Shown here: positions 31,493 to 40,361 of the stretch, piece by piece
Layout: the number at the start of each line of letters is the position of its first letter
How positions within the stretch are numbered: position 1 is the stretch's first letter
Origin: Castellaniella caeni NBRC 101664
GTDB lineage: Bacteria > Pseudomonadota > Gammaproteobacteria > Burkholderiales > Burkholderiaceae_B
Assembly (NCBI RefSeq): GCF_001592225.1
Contig: NZ_BCWN01000021.1
Coordinates: 1-62,842 of the forward strand
Direction of reading: 5' to 3'
Length of the DNA stretch: 62,842 nucleotides
Notes under the pieces: generated by a model
Databases searched by the model: none
What the model was told of the DNA's origin: nothing
What the model saw: the letters and a program-made list of their open reading frames with translations, nothing else
Made by a program: the position numbers and the translations under genes

Positions 31493-32662
31493 ATGACTTT
31501 TGCACGTTCCTTTCGGCTGAGCCTGGGGGCCGCGGCCCTGCTGGCAGCACTGCCGCTGGCGGTTTCGGCCCAGATCAAGGTGGGGGTGACGGTCTCGTCC
31601 ACGGGGCCCGCCGCGTCCCTGGGCATCCCCGAACGCAATACGGTGGCCCTGTTGCCCACCGAGATCGGCGGCGAAAAGGTCGAGTACATCGTGCTCGACG
31701 ATGCCACCGACACCACGCAGGCGGTGAAAAACATCCGCAAGCTCACCGCCGACGACCACGTCGATGTCGTGCTGGGCACGTCGGTGGTGCCGGGTTCGCT
31801 GGCCATGTCCGACGTGGCCGCCGAAACCGGCACGCCCATGATCAGCGTGGCGGCGGGCGCCAAGCTGGTGCAGCCGGTCGATGGCGTGCGCAAGTGGGTG
31901 TTCAAGACGCCGCAAAACGACGCCCTGATGGCGGGCGCCCTGGCCGACGCCATGGTCAAGCAGCACATCAAGACCCTGGGTTTCATCGGTTTCAGCGATG
32001 CCTACGGCGACGGCTGGTATCAAGAGATGAAAAAGGCCGCCGAGGCCAAGGGCATCAAGCTCGTGGCCGCCGAACGCTTTGCGCGTCCCGACACCAGCGT
32101 CACCGGCCAGGTGCTCAAGCTGCTGGCGGCCAAGCCGGACGGCATTCTCATTGCCGCCTCGGGGACGCCGGTGGCCTTGCCGCAGCGCGAGCTGGTCGAT
32201 CGCGGCTACAAGGGGCAAATCTATCAGACGCACGGGGCGGCCAATAACGACGTGCTGCGGGTCTGCGGCAAAGACTGCAATGGCATGATCCTGCCCGCCG
32301 GCCCGCTGCTGGTGGCCCAGCAGCTGCCCGACAGCAATCCGGTCAAGAAAAGCGCCCTGGTCTACGTGCATGCCTACGAGGCCAAATATGGCGTGGGGGC
32401 CACCAACACCTTCGGCGGCCACCTGTGGGATGCCGGGCAGCTCATCAACGACGCCATCCCGCGCGCGCTCAAGGCCGGGGCCAAACCGGGCACGCCCGCG
32501 TTTCGCGCCGCCCTGCGCGATGCGCTCGAACAGGTCAAAGAACTGCCCGCCTCGCAGGGGGTATTCAACATGAGCGCCACCGACCACGCCGGGCTCGACA
32601 CCCGGGGCCGCGTGATGGTCAAGGTGATCGATGGCAAATGGACGTATCAGCCCGATCTGTGA
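31493..32662 (+). CDS. Branched-chain amino acid-type ABC transporter, periplasmic binding protein
   Basis: A 389-residue periplasmic binding protein of the Leu/Ile/Val (type I) fold. A signal peptide covers about 1-24 (ending VSA), and the mature protein starts with QIKVGVTVSSTGPAASLG. The ATG at 31493 follows GGAGACA. It leads a Liv operon with permease, permease-ATPase fusion and second ATPase. It is only distantly like the other two Liv-type binding proteins in this window, so its ligand is probably different, and amino acid or aromatic compounds are both possible. Confidence 0.86.
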   Translation: MTFARSFRLSLGAAALLAALPLAVSAQIKVGVTVSSTGPAASLGIPERNTVALLPTEIGGEKVEYIVLDDATDTTQAVKNIRKLTADDHVDVVLGTSVVPGSLAMSDVAAETGTPMISVAAGAKLVQPVDGVRKWVFKTPQNDALMAGALADAMVKQHIKTLGFIGFSDAYGDGWYQEMKKAAEAKGIKLVAAERFARPDTSVTGQVLKLLAAKPDGILIAASGTPVALPQRELVDRGYKGQIYQTHGAANNDVLRVCGKDCNGMILPAGPLLVAQQLPDSNPVKKSALVYVHAYEAKYGVGATNTFGGHLWDAGQLINDAIPRALKAGAKPGTPAFRAALRDALEQVKELPASQGVFNMSATDHAGLDTRGRVMVKVIDGKWTYQPDL

Positions 32663-32794
32663 GCATGATGTGAGCAATGTCCAGGGCCTGAGCGGCCATC
32701 CGATGATGTGCCGGGGGTGTGCTGCCTGTCCCATGCCGTCTGGCCTGTCGATGATACAGGCCGCTCCAGGGCGGGCGTCCGCGGCGTGGGGGGG

Positions 32795-33838
32795 ATGGTC
32801 GTGGATCTGACCATCGTCCTCATCCTGCTGCAGGACGGCGTCCTCAATGGCGCCATCTATGCCTTGCTGGGCCTGGCTCTGGTGCTGGTGTTTCTCGTCA
32901 CGCGGGTGATCTTCATCCCGCAGGGCGAGTTCGTCACCTTCGGCGCCCTGTCGCTGGCTTTTCTCGTCAATGGCAAGGTGCCCGGCACGGCGCTGCTGCT
33001 GGTGCTGCTGGGCGTGCTGGTGTGCCTGGCCGAGGCCGCCAGCGCCTGGCGCAGCCGCCAGTGGCGCGGCTACGGGCGCACGCTGCTGTGGGCCCTGGGC
33101 CTGCCGCTGGCGCTCTGGTGGCTGGCGCCGCTCGTGGCCGCCGACGGGGTGCCGCTGGCATTGCGCGTGGTGTTCGCGCTGCTGCTGGTGATCCCCATGG
33201 GCCCCATGATCTACCGCCTGGTCTATCAGCCGGTCGAGCAGGCCAGCGTGCTCGTGCTGCTCATCATCTCGGTGGCGGTGCACTTTGCCATGACCGGCCT
33301 GGGCCTGCTGTTCTTTGGCGCCGAGGGCTGGCGCACGCCCGCGCTGCTCGACGGCTCGGTGCAGGTGGGGCCGGTGGCCTGGACGGCCCAGACCTTCGTC
33401 GTGCTGGGCAGCTGCGCCGCCCTGATGCTGGCGCTGTGGCTGTTTTTCTCGCGCACCTTGTATGGCCGGGCGCTGCGTGCCACGGCGGTCAACCGGCGCG
33501 GCGCCCGGCTGGTGGGCATCAGCACCCGCGTGGCGGGCAGCCTCACCTTCACCCTGGCGGCGGCGGTGGGGGCGCTGTCGGGCATGCTGATCGCCGCCAT
33601 CACCACCATCTATTACGATACCGGCTTCATCATCGGCCTGAAGGGCTTTGTCGCGGCCATCTTCGGCGGCCTGGTCAGCTATCCGGCCGCCGCGGCGGGG
33701 GCGCTGTTCGTCGGCATCCTCGAATCCTTCTCCTCCTTCTGGGCCAGCCCCTTCAAGGAAGCCATTGTGTTCGCGCTCATCATTCCCGTGCTGCTGTGGC
33801 GTTCGTTTGGCAGCGTCCAGCTCGATGAAGAGGACTGA
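32795..33838 (+). CDS. livH: Liv-type ABC transporter permease, LivH type
   Basis: A 347-residue inner-membrane permease with 8 or more hydrophobic helices; it shows the LivH opening NGAIYALLGLALVLVF and the late GLKGFVAAIFGG segment. Within the middle (about residues 85-135) there is an extra hydrophobic stretch that makes it longer than the usual ~295 residues. The ATG at 32795 lies 132 bp after the binding protein. It pairs with the LivM-like half of the next gene. Confidence 0.87.
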   Translation: MVVDLTIVLILLQDGVLNGAIYALLGLALVLVFLVTRVIFIPQGEFVTFGALSLAFLVNGKVPGTALLLVLLGVLVCLAEAASAWRSRQWRGYGRTLLWALGLPLALWWLAPLVAADGVPLALRVVFALLLVIPMGPMIYRLVYQPVEQASVLVLLIISVAVHFAMTGLGLLFFGAEGWRTPALLDGSVQVGPVAWTAQTFVVLGSCAALMLALWLFFSRTLYGRALRATAVNRRGARLVGISTRVAGSLTFTLAAAVGALSGMLIAAITTIYYDTGFIIGLKGFVAAIFGGLVSYPAAAAGALFVGILESFSSFWASPFKEAIVFALIIPVLLWRSFGSVQLDEED

Positions 33839-33842
33839 CCCC

Positions 33843-35744
33843 ATGCGCGTGCGATTGCTCCAGGGCCTGTGCCTGTTGCTGCTGGCGACCTTGCCCTGGT
33901 TGCCGGGGGTGCCCGCTTTCTGGATCACCCAGATGAACTACATCGGGCTCTACAGCCTGGTGGTGCTGGGGCTGGTGCTGCTCACCGGCGTGGGGGGCAT
34001 GACGTCGTTCGGCCAGTCGGCCTTCGTCGGCCTGGGGGCGTATACGACGGCCTGGCTCACGACGGCGGCCCAGCTCTCGCCCTGGCTGGGGCTGCTGGCG
34101 GGCTTGCTGCTCACTTGCCTCGTAGCCTATGGCCTGGGGGTCATCACCCTGCGCCTGTCGGGCCATTATCTGCCCTTGTGCACGCTGGCCTGGTGCCTGG
34201 CGCTGTACTACCTGTATGGCAACCTCGATTTCCTCGGGCGCTACGACGGCATCGCCGGCATTCCGCCCATCACGCTGGGGCCCTGGTCGCTGGGCGCCAG
34301 CGAATCCATGTACCTGCTTATCTGGCTGGTGCTGCTGCTGGCTTTGTGGGCCACGCGCAACCTGCTCGACTCGCGCGCGGGCCGTGCCATCCGGGCCCTG
34401 CGCAGCGGCTCGATGGCCGAGTCGTTCGGCGTCGATCTGGCGCACTACAAGGTGGTGGTGTTCGTCTACGCCGCCTTGCTGGGCGGGGTTTCGGGCTGGC
34501 TCTACGCCCACATGCAGCGGGCCGTCAGCCCCAGCCCGTTCGGCCTGGGCTACGGTATCGAATACCTGTTCATGGCGGTGGTGGGCGGCTCGGGCAGCGT
34601 CTGGGGGGCGGTGGCGGGCGCGGCCACCGTCCTCATCGTCAAAGATCAGCTGCAAAACGTGCTGCCGACGCTCGTGGGATCGGGGGTCAACCTTGAACTG
34701 CTCGCCTTCGGGGTGCTGATGATCCTGGTGCTGCAATACGCCCGCGACGGCGTCTGGCCGCTCATCGCCCGCGCGGGCGGCTGGCTGGGCCTGCGCGCCC
34801 GGCCCGCGGCGGCGCAGGCGCCCTGGTATGCCCAGGCCGCCGAACTGCCGCGCAGGCCCTTGCCCGCTGTGGGCGAGCGGGTGCTGGACGTCGATCGGGC
34901 GCGCAAAGAATTCGGTGGCCTGGTGGCGGTCAACGACATCAGTTTCCAGCTGTGCGCGGGCGAGATCATGGGCCTCATTGGCCCCAATGGCGCGGGCAAA
35001 AGCACCACCTTCAACCTCATCAGCGGCGTGCTGCCGCTCAGCGCCGGGCAGGTGCGTTTCATGGGCGAGCGCATCGATGGCCGTTCGGCGCACGACATTG
35101 CCCGCCGTGGTCTGGTGCGCAGCTTTCAGCACGTGCAGTTGTTGCCCGACATGAGCGTGCTCGATAACGTGGCCCTGGGGGCGCACTTGCGCAGCCGGGC
35201 GGGCGTGGCCGCCGCCGCGCTGCGCCTCGATCGGGCCAGCGAGGCCGCGCTGCTGCGCGAGGCCGCGCGCCAGATCGAGCGGGTGGGGCTGGCCGACGTC
35301 ATGGAGCAGCCCGCGGGCAGTCTGCCGCTGGGGCGCCAGCGGGTCGTGGAGATCGCCCGCGCCCTGTGCGGCGACCCCATCTTGCTGCTGCTCGACGAGC
35401 CTGCCGCCGGGCTGCGCTACCAGGAAAAGCAGGCCCTGGCCGCCGTGCTCGACCAGCTGCGGCGCGAAGGCATGAGCCTGTTGCTGGTCGAGCACGATAT
35501 GGATTTCGTCATGAACCTGACCGACCACCTGCTGGTCATGGATTTCGGCACCCAGCTGGCCGAAGGCGTGCCCGCCGACATCCAGGCCAACCCCGCCGTG
35601 CTTGAAGCCTATCTGGGCGGGCTGGATGATGACTGGGAGGTGCCCGTTGCCGCCCCAACCGGGGCGCCAGGGGCGGCCATCGCCCCGGTTGCGGCCACCC
35701 CGGTGGTGCCCGGCGTGGCGACCCGCCTGGGAGAGGGATCGTGA
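33843..35744 (+). CDS. Fused LivM permease and LivG ATPase
   Basis: A 633-residue fusion. Residues 1 to about 320 form a LivM-type permease with multiple membrane helices (GGMTSFGQSAFVGLGAY). Residues from about 338 form a LivG-type ATPase with Walker A GPNGAGKST near 380-388 and Walker B LLLLDEPAAGL. The signature, usually LSGGQ-like, reads SLPLGRQR, common in LivG. The fusion guarantees equal numbers of permease and ATPase. A Pro/Ala/Val tail of about 35 residues ends it. The stop overlaps the livF start. Confidence 0.9.
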   Translation: MRVRLLQGLCLLLLATLPWLPGVPAFWITQMNYIGLYSLVVLGLVLLTGVGGMTSFGQSAFVGLGAYTTAWLTTAAQLSPWLGLLAGLLLTCLVAYGLGVITLRLSGHYLPLCTLAWCLALYYLYGNLDFLGRYDGIAGIPPITLGPWSLGASESMYLLIWLVLLLALWATRNLLDSRAGRAIRALRSGSMAESFGVDLAHYKVVVFVYAALLGGVSGWLYAHMQRAVSPSPFGLGYGIEYLFMAVVGGSGSVWGAVAGAATVLIVKDQLQNVLPTLVGSGVNLELLAFGVLMILVLQYARDGVWPLIARAGGWLGLRARPAAAQAPWYAQAAELPRRPLPAVGERVLDVDRARKEFGGLVAVNDISFQLCAGEIMGLIGPNGAGKSTTFNLISGVLPLSAGQVRFMGERIDGRSAHDIARRGLVRSFQHVQLLPDMSVLDNVALGAHLRSRAGVAAAALRLDRASEAALLREAARQIERVGLADVMEQPAGSLPLGRQRVVEIARALCGDPILLLLDEPAAGLRYQEKQALAAVLDQLRREGMSLLLVEHDMDFVMNLTDHLLVMDFGTQLAEGVPADIQANPAVLEAYLGGLDDDWEVPVAAPTGAPGAAIAPVAATPVVPGVATRLGEGS

Positions 35745-36499
35745 TGGCCGATCACGACACCTTGCTGGCGCTGCGCGGGCTGTCGGCGAGCTATGGCAAA
35801 GTGGCCGCGCTCGACCCCCTGGACCTCACCGTCGAGCGAGGACAGATCGTCACGGTCATCGGGGCCAACGGTGCGGGCAAGTCCACCTTGCTCAACGCCA
35901 TCATGGGGGCCTTGCCCAACCGTGGGCACAGCCGGGGCCACATCCTGTTTCAAGGGCGGGACATCCAGGGCTGGGACATCGAGCGCCGCGTGGGCGAGGG
36001 GCTGACCCTGGTGCCCGAGCGCCGCGAGCTTTTTGCCAGCATGTCGGTTCATGACAACCTGCTGTTGGGCGGCTTTCGTCTGCATCGGGCGGGAGTGCGT
36101 GGCTGGCGGGACACCCTGGACGAGGTGTACGCCCTGTTTCCGCGCCTGCGCGAGCGCGCCGCACAGCTGGCGGGCACGCTGTCGGGCGGCGAGCGCCAGA
36201 TGCTGGCCGTGGGGCGCGCGCTCATGGCGCGCCCGGCCCTGCTCATGCTCGATGAGCCCAGCCTGGGCCTTGCGCCCCGCGTGGTGCGTGAAATCTTCCA
36301 GACCATCGCCCAGTTGCGCACGACAGGCGTGTCCATCCTGCTGGTGGAACAGAACGCCCGCGCCGCTCTGCACGTGGCCGATACCGGCTACGTGCTGGAA
36401 ACCGGCGCGGTCGTGCTCAGCGGCCCGGCGGCCATGCTGGCGGGCCACCCGCGCGTGGTTGAAAGCTACCTGGGCCTGGGGCGCCAGACAGCAGGCTGA
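35744..36499 (+). CDS. livF: Liv-type ABC transporter ATPase, LivF type
   Basis: A 251-residue ATPase, second nucleotide-binding subunit of this importer. Walker A GANGAGKST, signature LSGGERQ and Walker B LLMLDEPSLGLAP are all present. ATG at 35744 shares a base with the previous stop and follows GAGAGGG; a GTG one codon earlier is also possible. It converges on the 2-oxo acid dehydrogenase operon. Confidence 0.92.
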   Translation: MADHDTLLALRGLSASYGKVAALDPLDLTVERGQIVTVIGANGAGKSTLLNAIMGALPNRGHSRGHILFQGRDIQGWDIERRVGEGLTLVPERRELFASMSVHDNLLLGGFRLHRAGVRGWRDTLDEVYALFPRLRERAAQLAGTLSGGERQMLAVGRALMARPALLMLDEPSLGLAPRVVREIFQTIAQLRTTGVSILLVEQNARAALHVADTGYVLETGAVVLSGPAAMLAGHPRVVESYLGLGRQTAG

Positions 36500-36546
36500 T
36501 TTGCCGTGGCAGACTGCTTCTGTCGCGCCAGGGCGCGGTCGCCGAC

Positions 36547-36573
36547 ACCAGCGCCCCATTGCTGGGGGCTGGC
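36547..36573. terminator. Hairpin between livF and the E2 gene
   Basis: An imperfect GC-rich hairpin (CCAGCGCCCC/GGGGGCTGG, one bulge) followed on the plus strand by GGGTTTCTT lies between two convergent genes. It may end livF transcription. Confidence 0.4.
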
Positions 36574-36587
36574 ACCGGGTTTCTTGC

Positions 36588-38006
36588 TTAGGGTGCCCAC
36601 TGCTCCAGTCGCTGGCGCACGTCGGCCAGATACGCGAAACCCAGCGCGCCGTCGATGATGCGGTGATCCATGCTCAGCGAGAGCACCATGATGGGGCGGA
36701 TCACGATGGTGTCGCTGCCTTCGAGAACGACGGGCCGCCGGACGATGGCGTTGGCCGCCAGTACCGCCACCTGGGGCTGGTTGATGATGGGCGTGCCTGC
36801 GAGCCCGCCCACGGTGCCGGGGTTGGAAAACGAGAACGTCCCACCGGTAACGTCGGCCTGGCTGAGCTGCTGGGCGCGGGCGCGGTGTGTCAGGTCGGTG
36901 AGGCGGCGCGCCAGTTCGGCAAAGGGCAGTGAATCGGCATCGTGCACCACGGGCACCACCAGTTCGCGCTTGTCGTGGGTGGCCACGGCAATGCCGAGAT
37001 TCACGTACGGCTTGATGACGATGGAATCATCCACGACCGAGGCGTTGAGTTCGGGGTAGGCCGCCAGCGCCTGGACGGCCGCATACGCGATGAGCGTGGT
37101 GTAGGTCAGGCGCACGCCGGTGGCGGCCTGATGGGCGTCGCGCTGCGTCGCCAGAAACTGGGCCGCCGCCGACATGTCTACTTCCATGAGTGCCGTGGCG
37201 TGGGCCGAGATCGTTTGCGACCAGCTCATGTGGTCGGCGATGACCATCCGCTTGGCCGACAGATGACGCACCAGGTCGCGGTCATTGGGACGATAGCGGT
37301 AGCGTGCCGGAGGCGTGGGCGGGTATGCCATTGGGGCGGGTGCCGCCGGGGCGGCCTGCATCGGGACGGTGCCCGTGGGGGCCAGCGGTGGCGGGTTGCG
37401 CAGGCTGCGGTCGGCGACGTAACGCAGGATGTCTTGCGGGCTGGGCCGGGCCTTGTCCAGCGAGCGGCCCAGCTGTGTCAGTTCTTGCGCGGTCACGTGG
37501 TAGCGTGTCGCCAGCTCTTGCGCGCGGCTGCCGATGCGCAGGTCGTGTGCCGGCGTGGCGGCAGCTCGCTGGCGGGCCTCTGTGTGCGCCGGAAAAAGGG
37601 TGGCCTGGCTGTTGGCGCCCAGGTGTCCGCGACTGGCGGGTTCGTCAGAGGCGGCCGGGGCAGGGGCTGCGGGGGCAATGTCCGAGACCGTGCGGGTGTC
37701 GGATGCGGTGGGTGTGCCGGACGGGGCGGCCGGTGCGCTCATAGCGCTGCTGGCCGACGTGCTGGCGGCCTGCCGGATGCGGGCAATCACGGTGCCCACG
37801 GCGACCACGGTGCCGGGTTCGACCAGGGTTTCTTCCAGAATGCCGCTGATTTCGGCCTCGATGGCGGTGTTGACCTTTTCCGTCTCGACCGTGAGCAGCG
37901 GTTCGTCCCGGGCGATCGCGTCGCCGGGGGCTTTCAGCCATTCGCTGACGATCCCTTCGGTGAGGGATTCGCCCAGCTGCGGCATGATGACATCGACTAA
38001 GGACAT
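36588..38006 (-). CDS. 2-Oxo acid dehydrogenase E2, dihydrolipoamide acyltransferase
   Basis: A 472-residue E2 core protein. It has one N-terminal lipoyl domain (lipoylated K44 in ETEKVN), an Ala/Pro-rich linker, a poorly conserved E3/E1-binding domain around 160-205, and the C-terminal acyltransferase domain with DHRIIDGALG as active site. It is the last gene of an E1alpha-E1beta-E2 operon. Whether the complex acts on branched-chain 2-oxo acids, pyruvate or acetoin cannot be decided here; the neighbouring Liv transporters favour branched-chain oxo acids. No E3 gene is adjacent. Confidence 0.87.
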   Translation of the reverse strand: MSLVDVIMPQLGESLTEGIVSEWLKAPGDAIARDEPLLTVETEKVNTAIEAEISGILEETLVEPGTVVAVGTVIARIRQAASTSASSAMSAPAAPSGTPTASDTRTVSDIAPAAPAPAASDEPASRGHLGANSQATLFPAHTEARQRAAATPAHDLRIGSRAQELATRYHVTAQELTQLGRSLDKARPSPQDILRYVADRSLRNPPPLAPTGTVPMQAAPAAPAPMAYPPTPPARYRYRPNDRDLVRHLSAKRMVIADHMSWSQTISAHATALMEVDMSAAAQFLATQRDAHQAATGVRLTYTTLIAYAAVQALAAYPELNASVVDDSIVIKPYVNLGIAVATHDKRELVVPVVHDADSLPFAELARRLTDLTHRARAQQLSQADVTGGTFSFSNPGTVGGLAGTPIINQPQVAVLAANAIVRRPVVLEGSDTIVIRPIMVLSLSMDHRIIDGALGFAYLADVRQRLEQWAP

Positions 38007-38021
38007 GGGTTCGTCTCCAGT

Positions 38022-38996
38022 TCAGTATTCCAGGGTGCGCAAGGCCGCTGCGACGATTTTGTCCGCATTGGGCAGGACGGCGTCTTCGAGCGGCGGGCTG
38101 TACGGAATGGGCACGTCCGCGGCCCCGACGCGGGCGATGGGCGCGTCGAGCTGGTCAAAGGCTTCGGCGGCGATGCGGGCCGCCAGTTCGCCACCAAAAC
38201 CGCCCGTGAGATGCGCTTCGTGCACCACCAGGGCGCGGTGTGTCCTGGCAATGCTTTGGTAGATGGACTGTTCGTCCAACGGACACAGTGAGCGCAGATC
38301 GAGCACCTCGCACTCGTACCCTTGCTGGCCGAGCGTTTCGGCGGCCTCGATGGCGTCGTGCACCATGGCGCCATAGGTGATGATCGTGAGATCGTGGCCC
38401 GGACGTTTGATGTCGGCGCTGCCCAGCGGGACGAGAATTTCACCGTCAGGGATCTCCTGGCGTATCTTGCGGTACAGGCGCTTGTGCTCAAAGAAAATGA
38501 CGGGATTCGGGTCGCGGATGGCGGATTTCAGCAGGCCCAGGGCATCGTAGGGCGTGCTGGGGTAGACGATCTTCAGGCCTGGCACATTGGTGAACCACGC
38601 TTCGGGCGATTCGGAATGATAGGGGCCGCCACGTACGCCGCCGCCGCAAGGGGCGCGAAAGACGATGGGGCAGGGCATGCCCCAGCGGTAGTGCACCTTG
38701 GCGGCAAAGTTGATGATCTGGTCGAAGGCGCAGGCGATGAAATCGGCGAACTGGAATTCGACCACCGGAATCTGGCCCTCGATGGCCGCGGCGCAGCCCA
38801 TGCCGACAAAGCCGCTTTCGGCAATGGGCATGTCCATCACCCGCCATTGGCCAAATTCTTCCAGGAACCCGCGCGTCACCTTGAAGGCACCGCCAAAGGC
38901 GCCGATATCTTCACCCAACAGAAAGACGCGTTCATCGCGCTGCATTTCTTCGCGCAGCGCCTGGCTGATGGCATCGAGAAATGAAATGGTAGTCAT
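38022..38996 (-). CDS. 2-Oxo acid dehydrogenase E1, beta subunit
   Basis: A 324-residue transketolase-like beta subunit, with GEDIGAFGGAFKVTRG near the N terminus, PIAESGFVGMGCAAAIEG, and RAPCGGGVRGGPYHSES in the middle, as in acetoin, pyruvate and branched-chain oxo acid E1 beta chains. It forms the thiamine diphosphate site together with the alpha subunit. It overlaps E1 alpha by 4 bp and ends 15 bp before E2. Confidence 0.9.
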   Translation of the reverse strand: MTTISFLDAISQALREEMQRDERVFLLGEDIGAFGGAFKVTRGFLEEFGQWRVMDMPIAESGFVGMGCAAAIEGQIPVVEFQFADFIACAFDQIINFAAKVHYRWGMPCPIVFRAPCGGGVRGGPYHSESPEAWFTNVPGLKIVYPSTPYDALGLLKSAIRDPNPVIFFEHKRLYRKIRQEIPDGEILVPLGSADIKRPGHDLTIITYGAMVHDAIEAAETLGQQGYECEVLDLRSLCPLDEQSIYQSIARTHRALVVHEAHLTGGFGGELAARIAAEAFDQLDAPIARVGAADVPIPYSPPLEDAVLPNADKIVAAALRTLEY

Positions 38997-40012
38997 GCCT
39001 TGAACACTCCTTGAAGGGCGGTGGCGGCGGCGGGCATGGGCAGGTTCTGTGCGTATTCCACGGCCTCGTCCACTTGTTGTTTGCAGTCTTCGTCGATGGC
39101 GGCGACCTCCTCTTCAGAAAAACCGCCGGGCCCTGTCAGGTAAGTGCGCAGCAAAGTGACCGGGTCGCGCGCGTCCCACCAGGCACGCTGGGCTTCGGGG
39201 ACGTAGCCCATGTCGTCGTGTTCGCCATGGCCGCGCATGCGGAAGCATTTGAATTCCAGCAGATAGGGGCCGTTGCCCGCGCGCACGTAGTCGATGGCTT
39301 CGCGGGCCATGCGCCGCACCTCGAAGACGTCGTTGCCAAAGCCGATGGCCGATGGAATGCCGAAGGCCGCGCTGCGCTCGGCCACGTGCTTGACGGGCAT
39401 TTCGTGTTCGGGCGACGTCGAGTAGGCGTAGCCGTTGTTCTCGATGATGACCAGCAGGGGCAGCTTGTGGATGGCGGCGATGCTCAGGCCTTCGTAGAAG
39501 TCGCCCGGGCTCGTTGCCCCGTCGCCCGTGAAGGCCACATTGATGCGGCTTTCGCCCCGCTGCCGGAAGGCCAGCGCGAACCCGGCCCCGGATGGAATCC
39601 ACGACGCCATGGAACCGTTGTGATAGGGGGCGATGCCGTAGTGCTTGAGGTCGGCAAGAAACAGCCCCAGGTCTTTGCCGTGCGAGGGCGCCTGGTCTTT
39701 GCCGAACCAGCGGGCCATGACGTGGCGCGGGTCTACCCCGCGCACGAACCAGCCCGCAAGGTTGCGGGCCACCGTGGAGATGTAGTCGTCGGGTTGCAGC
39801 AGGCTGGTGACGCCGGTGGCGATCGCCTCTTGACCGGTGCCCAGGTAGACTGCCCCGGCAATCTTGCCCTGCCGGTAGAGGCGCCCAAGCCGAGTCTCGA
39901 AGCTGCGCGCCAGCTGCATGGGCTTGTACAGCGCGATCAGCGCCTGTCGGGATAGGGTTTCAGAGGGTTGCAGTGCCTGTCTGTCCAGCGCGGGGGATAC
40001 ATATTCGCTCAT
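38993..40012 (-). CDS. 2-Oxo acid dehydrogenase E1, alpha subunit
   Basis: A 339-residue thiamine-diphosphate-dependent alpha subunit. The cofactor motif reads GDGATSPGDFYEGLSIAAIH followed by VIIENNGYAYST. The region around ARNLAGWFVRG is like acetoin/pyruvate-type E1. It is the first gene of the operon and is divergent from an orphan Liv-type binding protein. ATG at 40012 follows GAGAGGAG. Confidence 0.9.
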   Translation of the reverse strand: MSEYVSPALDRQALQPSETLSRQALIALYKPMQLARSFETRLGRLYRQGKIAGAVYLGTGQEAIATGVTSLLQPDDYISTVARNLAGWFVRGVDPRHVMARWFGKDQAPSHGKDLGLFLADLKHYGIAPYHNGSMASWIPSGAGFALAFRQRGESRINVAFTGDGATSPGDFYEGLSIAAIHKLPLLVIIENNGYAYSTSPEHEMPVKHVAERSAAFGIPSAIGFGNDVFEVRRMAREAIDYVRAGNGPYLLEFKCFRMRGHGEHDDMGYVPEAQRAWWDARDPVTLLRTYLTGPGGFSEEEVAAIDEDCKQQVDEAVEYAQNLPMPAAATALQGVFKA

Positions 40013-40361
40013 CTCCTCTCCTTGGTAATCTCTGGGCCGGCGCCAGCCGCCGGGCCGCTGAGTCAGGAATGTTTATTTCATTTCAAAAAAATTTAGAAAT
40101 GAAGTTTGTTCGAAAATCCTAGCACGCACTGATTTGCTTTCAGGCAATACATGGCTTCAGCACATGGTTAAGGAACTCCGAAGCCCGTCGAGCGGCAAGC
40201 AGGCGTTGCGACCTGTCCGGAGGCTTTTCGCCTGTTTTCCGCACGCCGACGCATTGACAGGCGGATTCGCCGAACGATAACCTCAAGGAGAAGTCCCCGT
40301 GGGGTGCTGGTTCCGACTCATCCGGGGTCTTGCAAGACAACAATATCCACGGAGACAGTCA
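40013..40361. other. 349-bp divergent intergenic region
   Basis: No gene is seen. The first half is AT-rich and holds the palindrome at 40077-40103, probably part of the control region of the 2-oxo acid dehydrogenase operon. The second half includes the GGAGAC ribosome binding site (about 40351-40356) of the binding-protein gene. Confidence 0.5.
40077..40103. promoter_or_regulatory. AT-rich palindrome, candidate operator
   Basis: TTCATTTC and GAAATGAA form perfect 8-bp arms around an 11-bp A/T spacer, 65 bp before the E1 alpha start. The form suits a dimeric regulator such as a LysR- or Lrp-type protein, but no regulator gene is next to it. Confidence 0.4.

Noticed and set aside
31412-33928. 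838-residue open frame on the minus strand opposite the Liv operon
   Set aside because: It is antisense to well-supported genes, is very rich in His, Gln, Arg and Gly, and shows no known domain; it is a GC-rich shadow.
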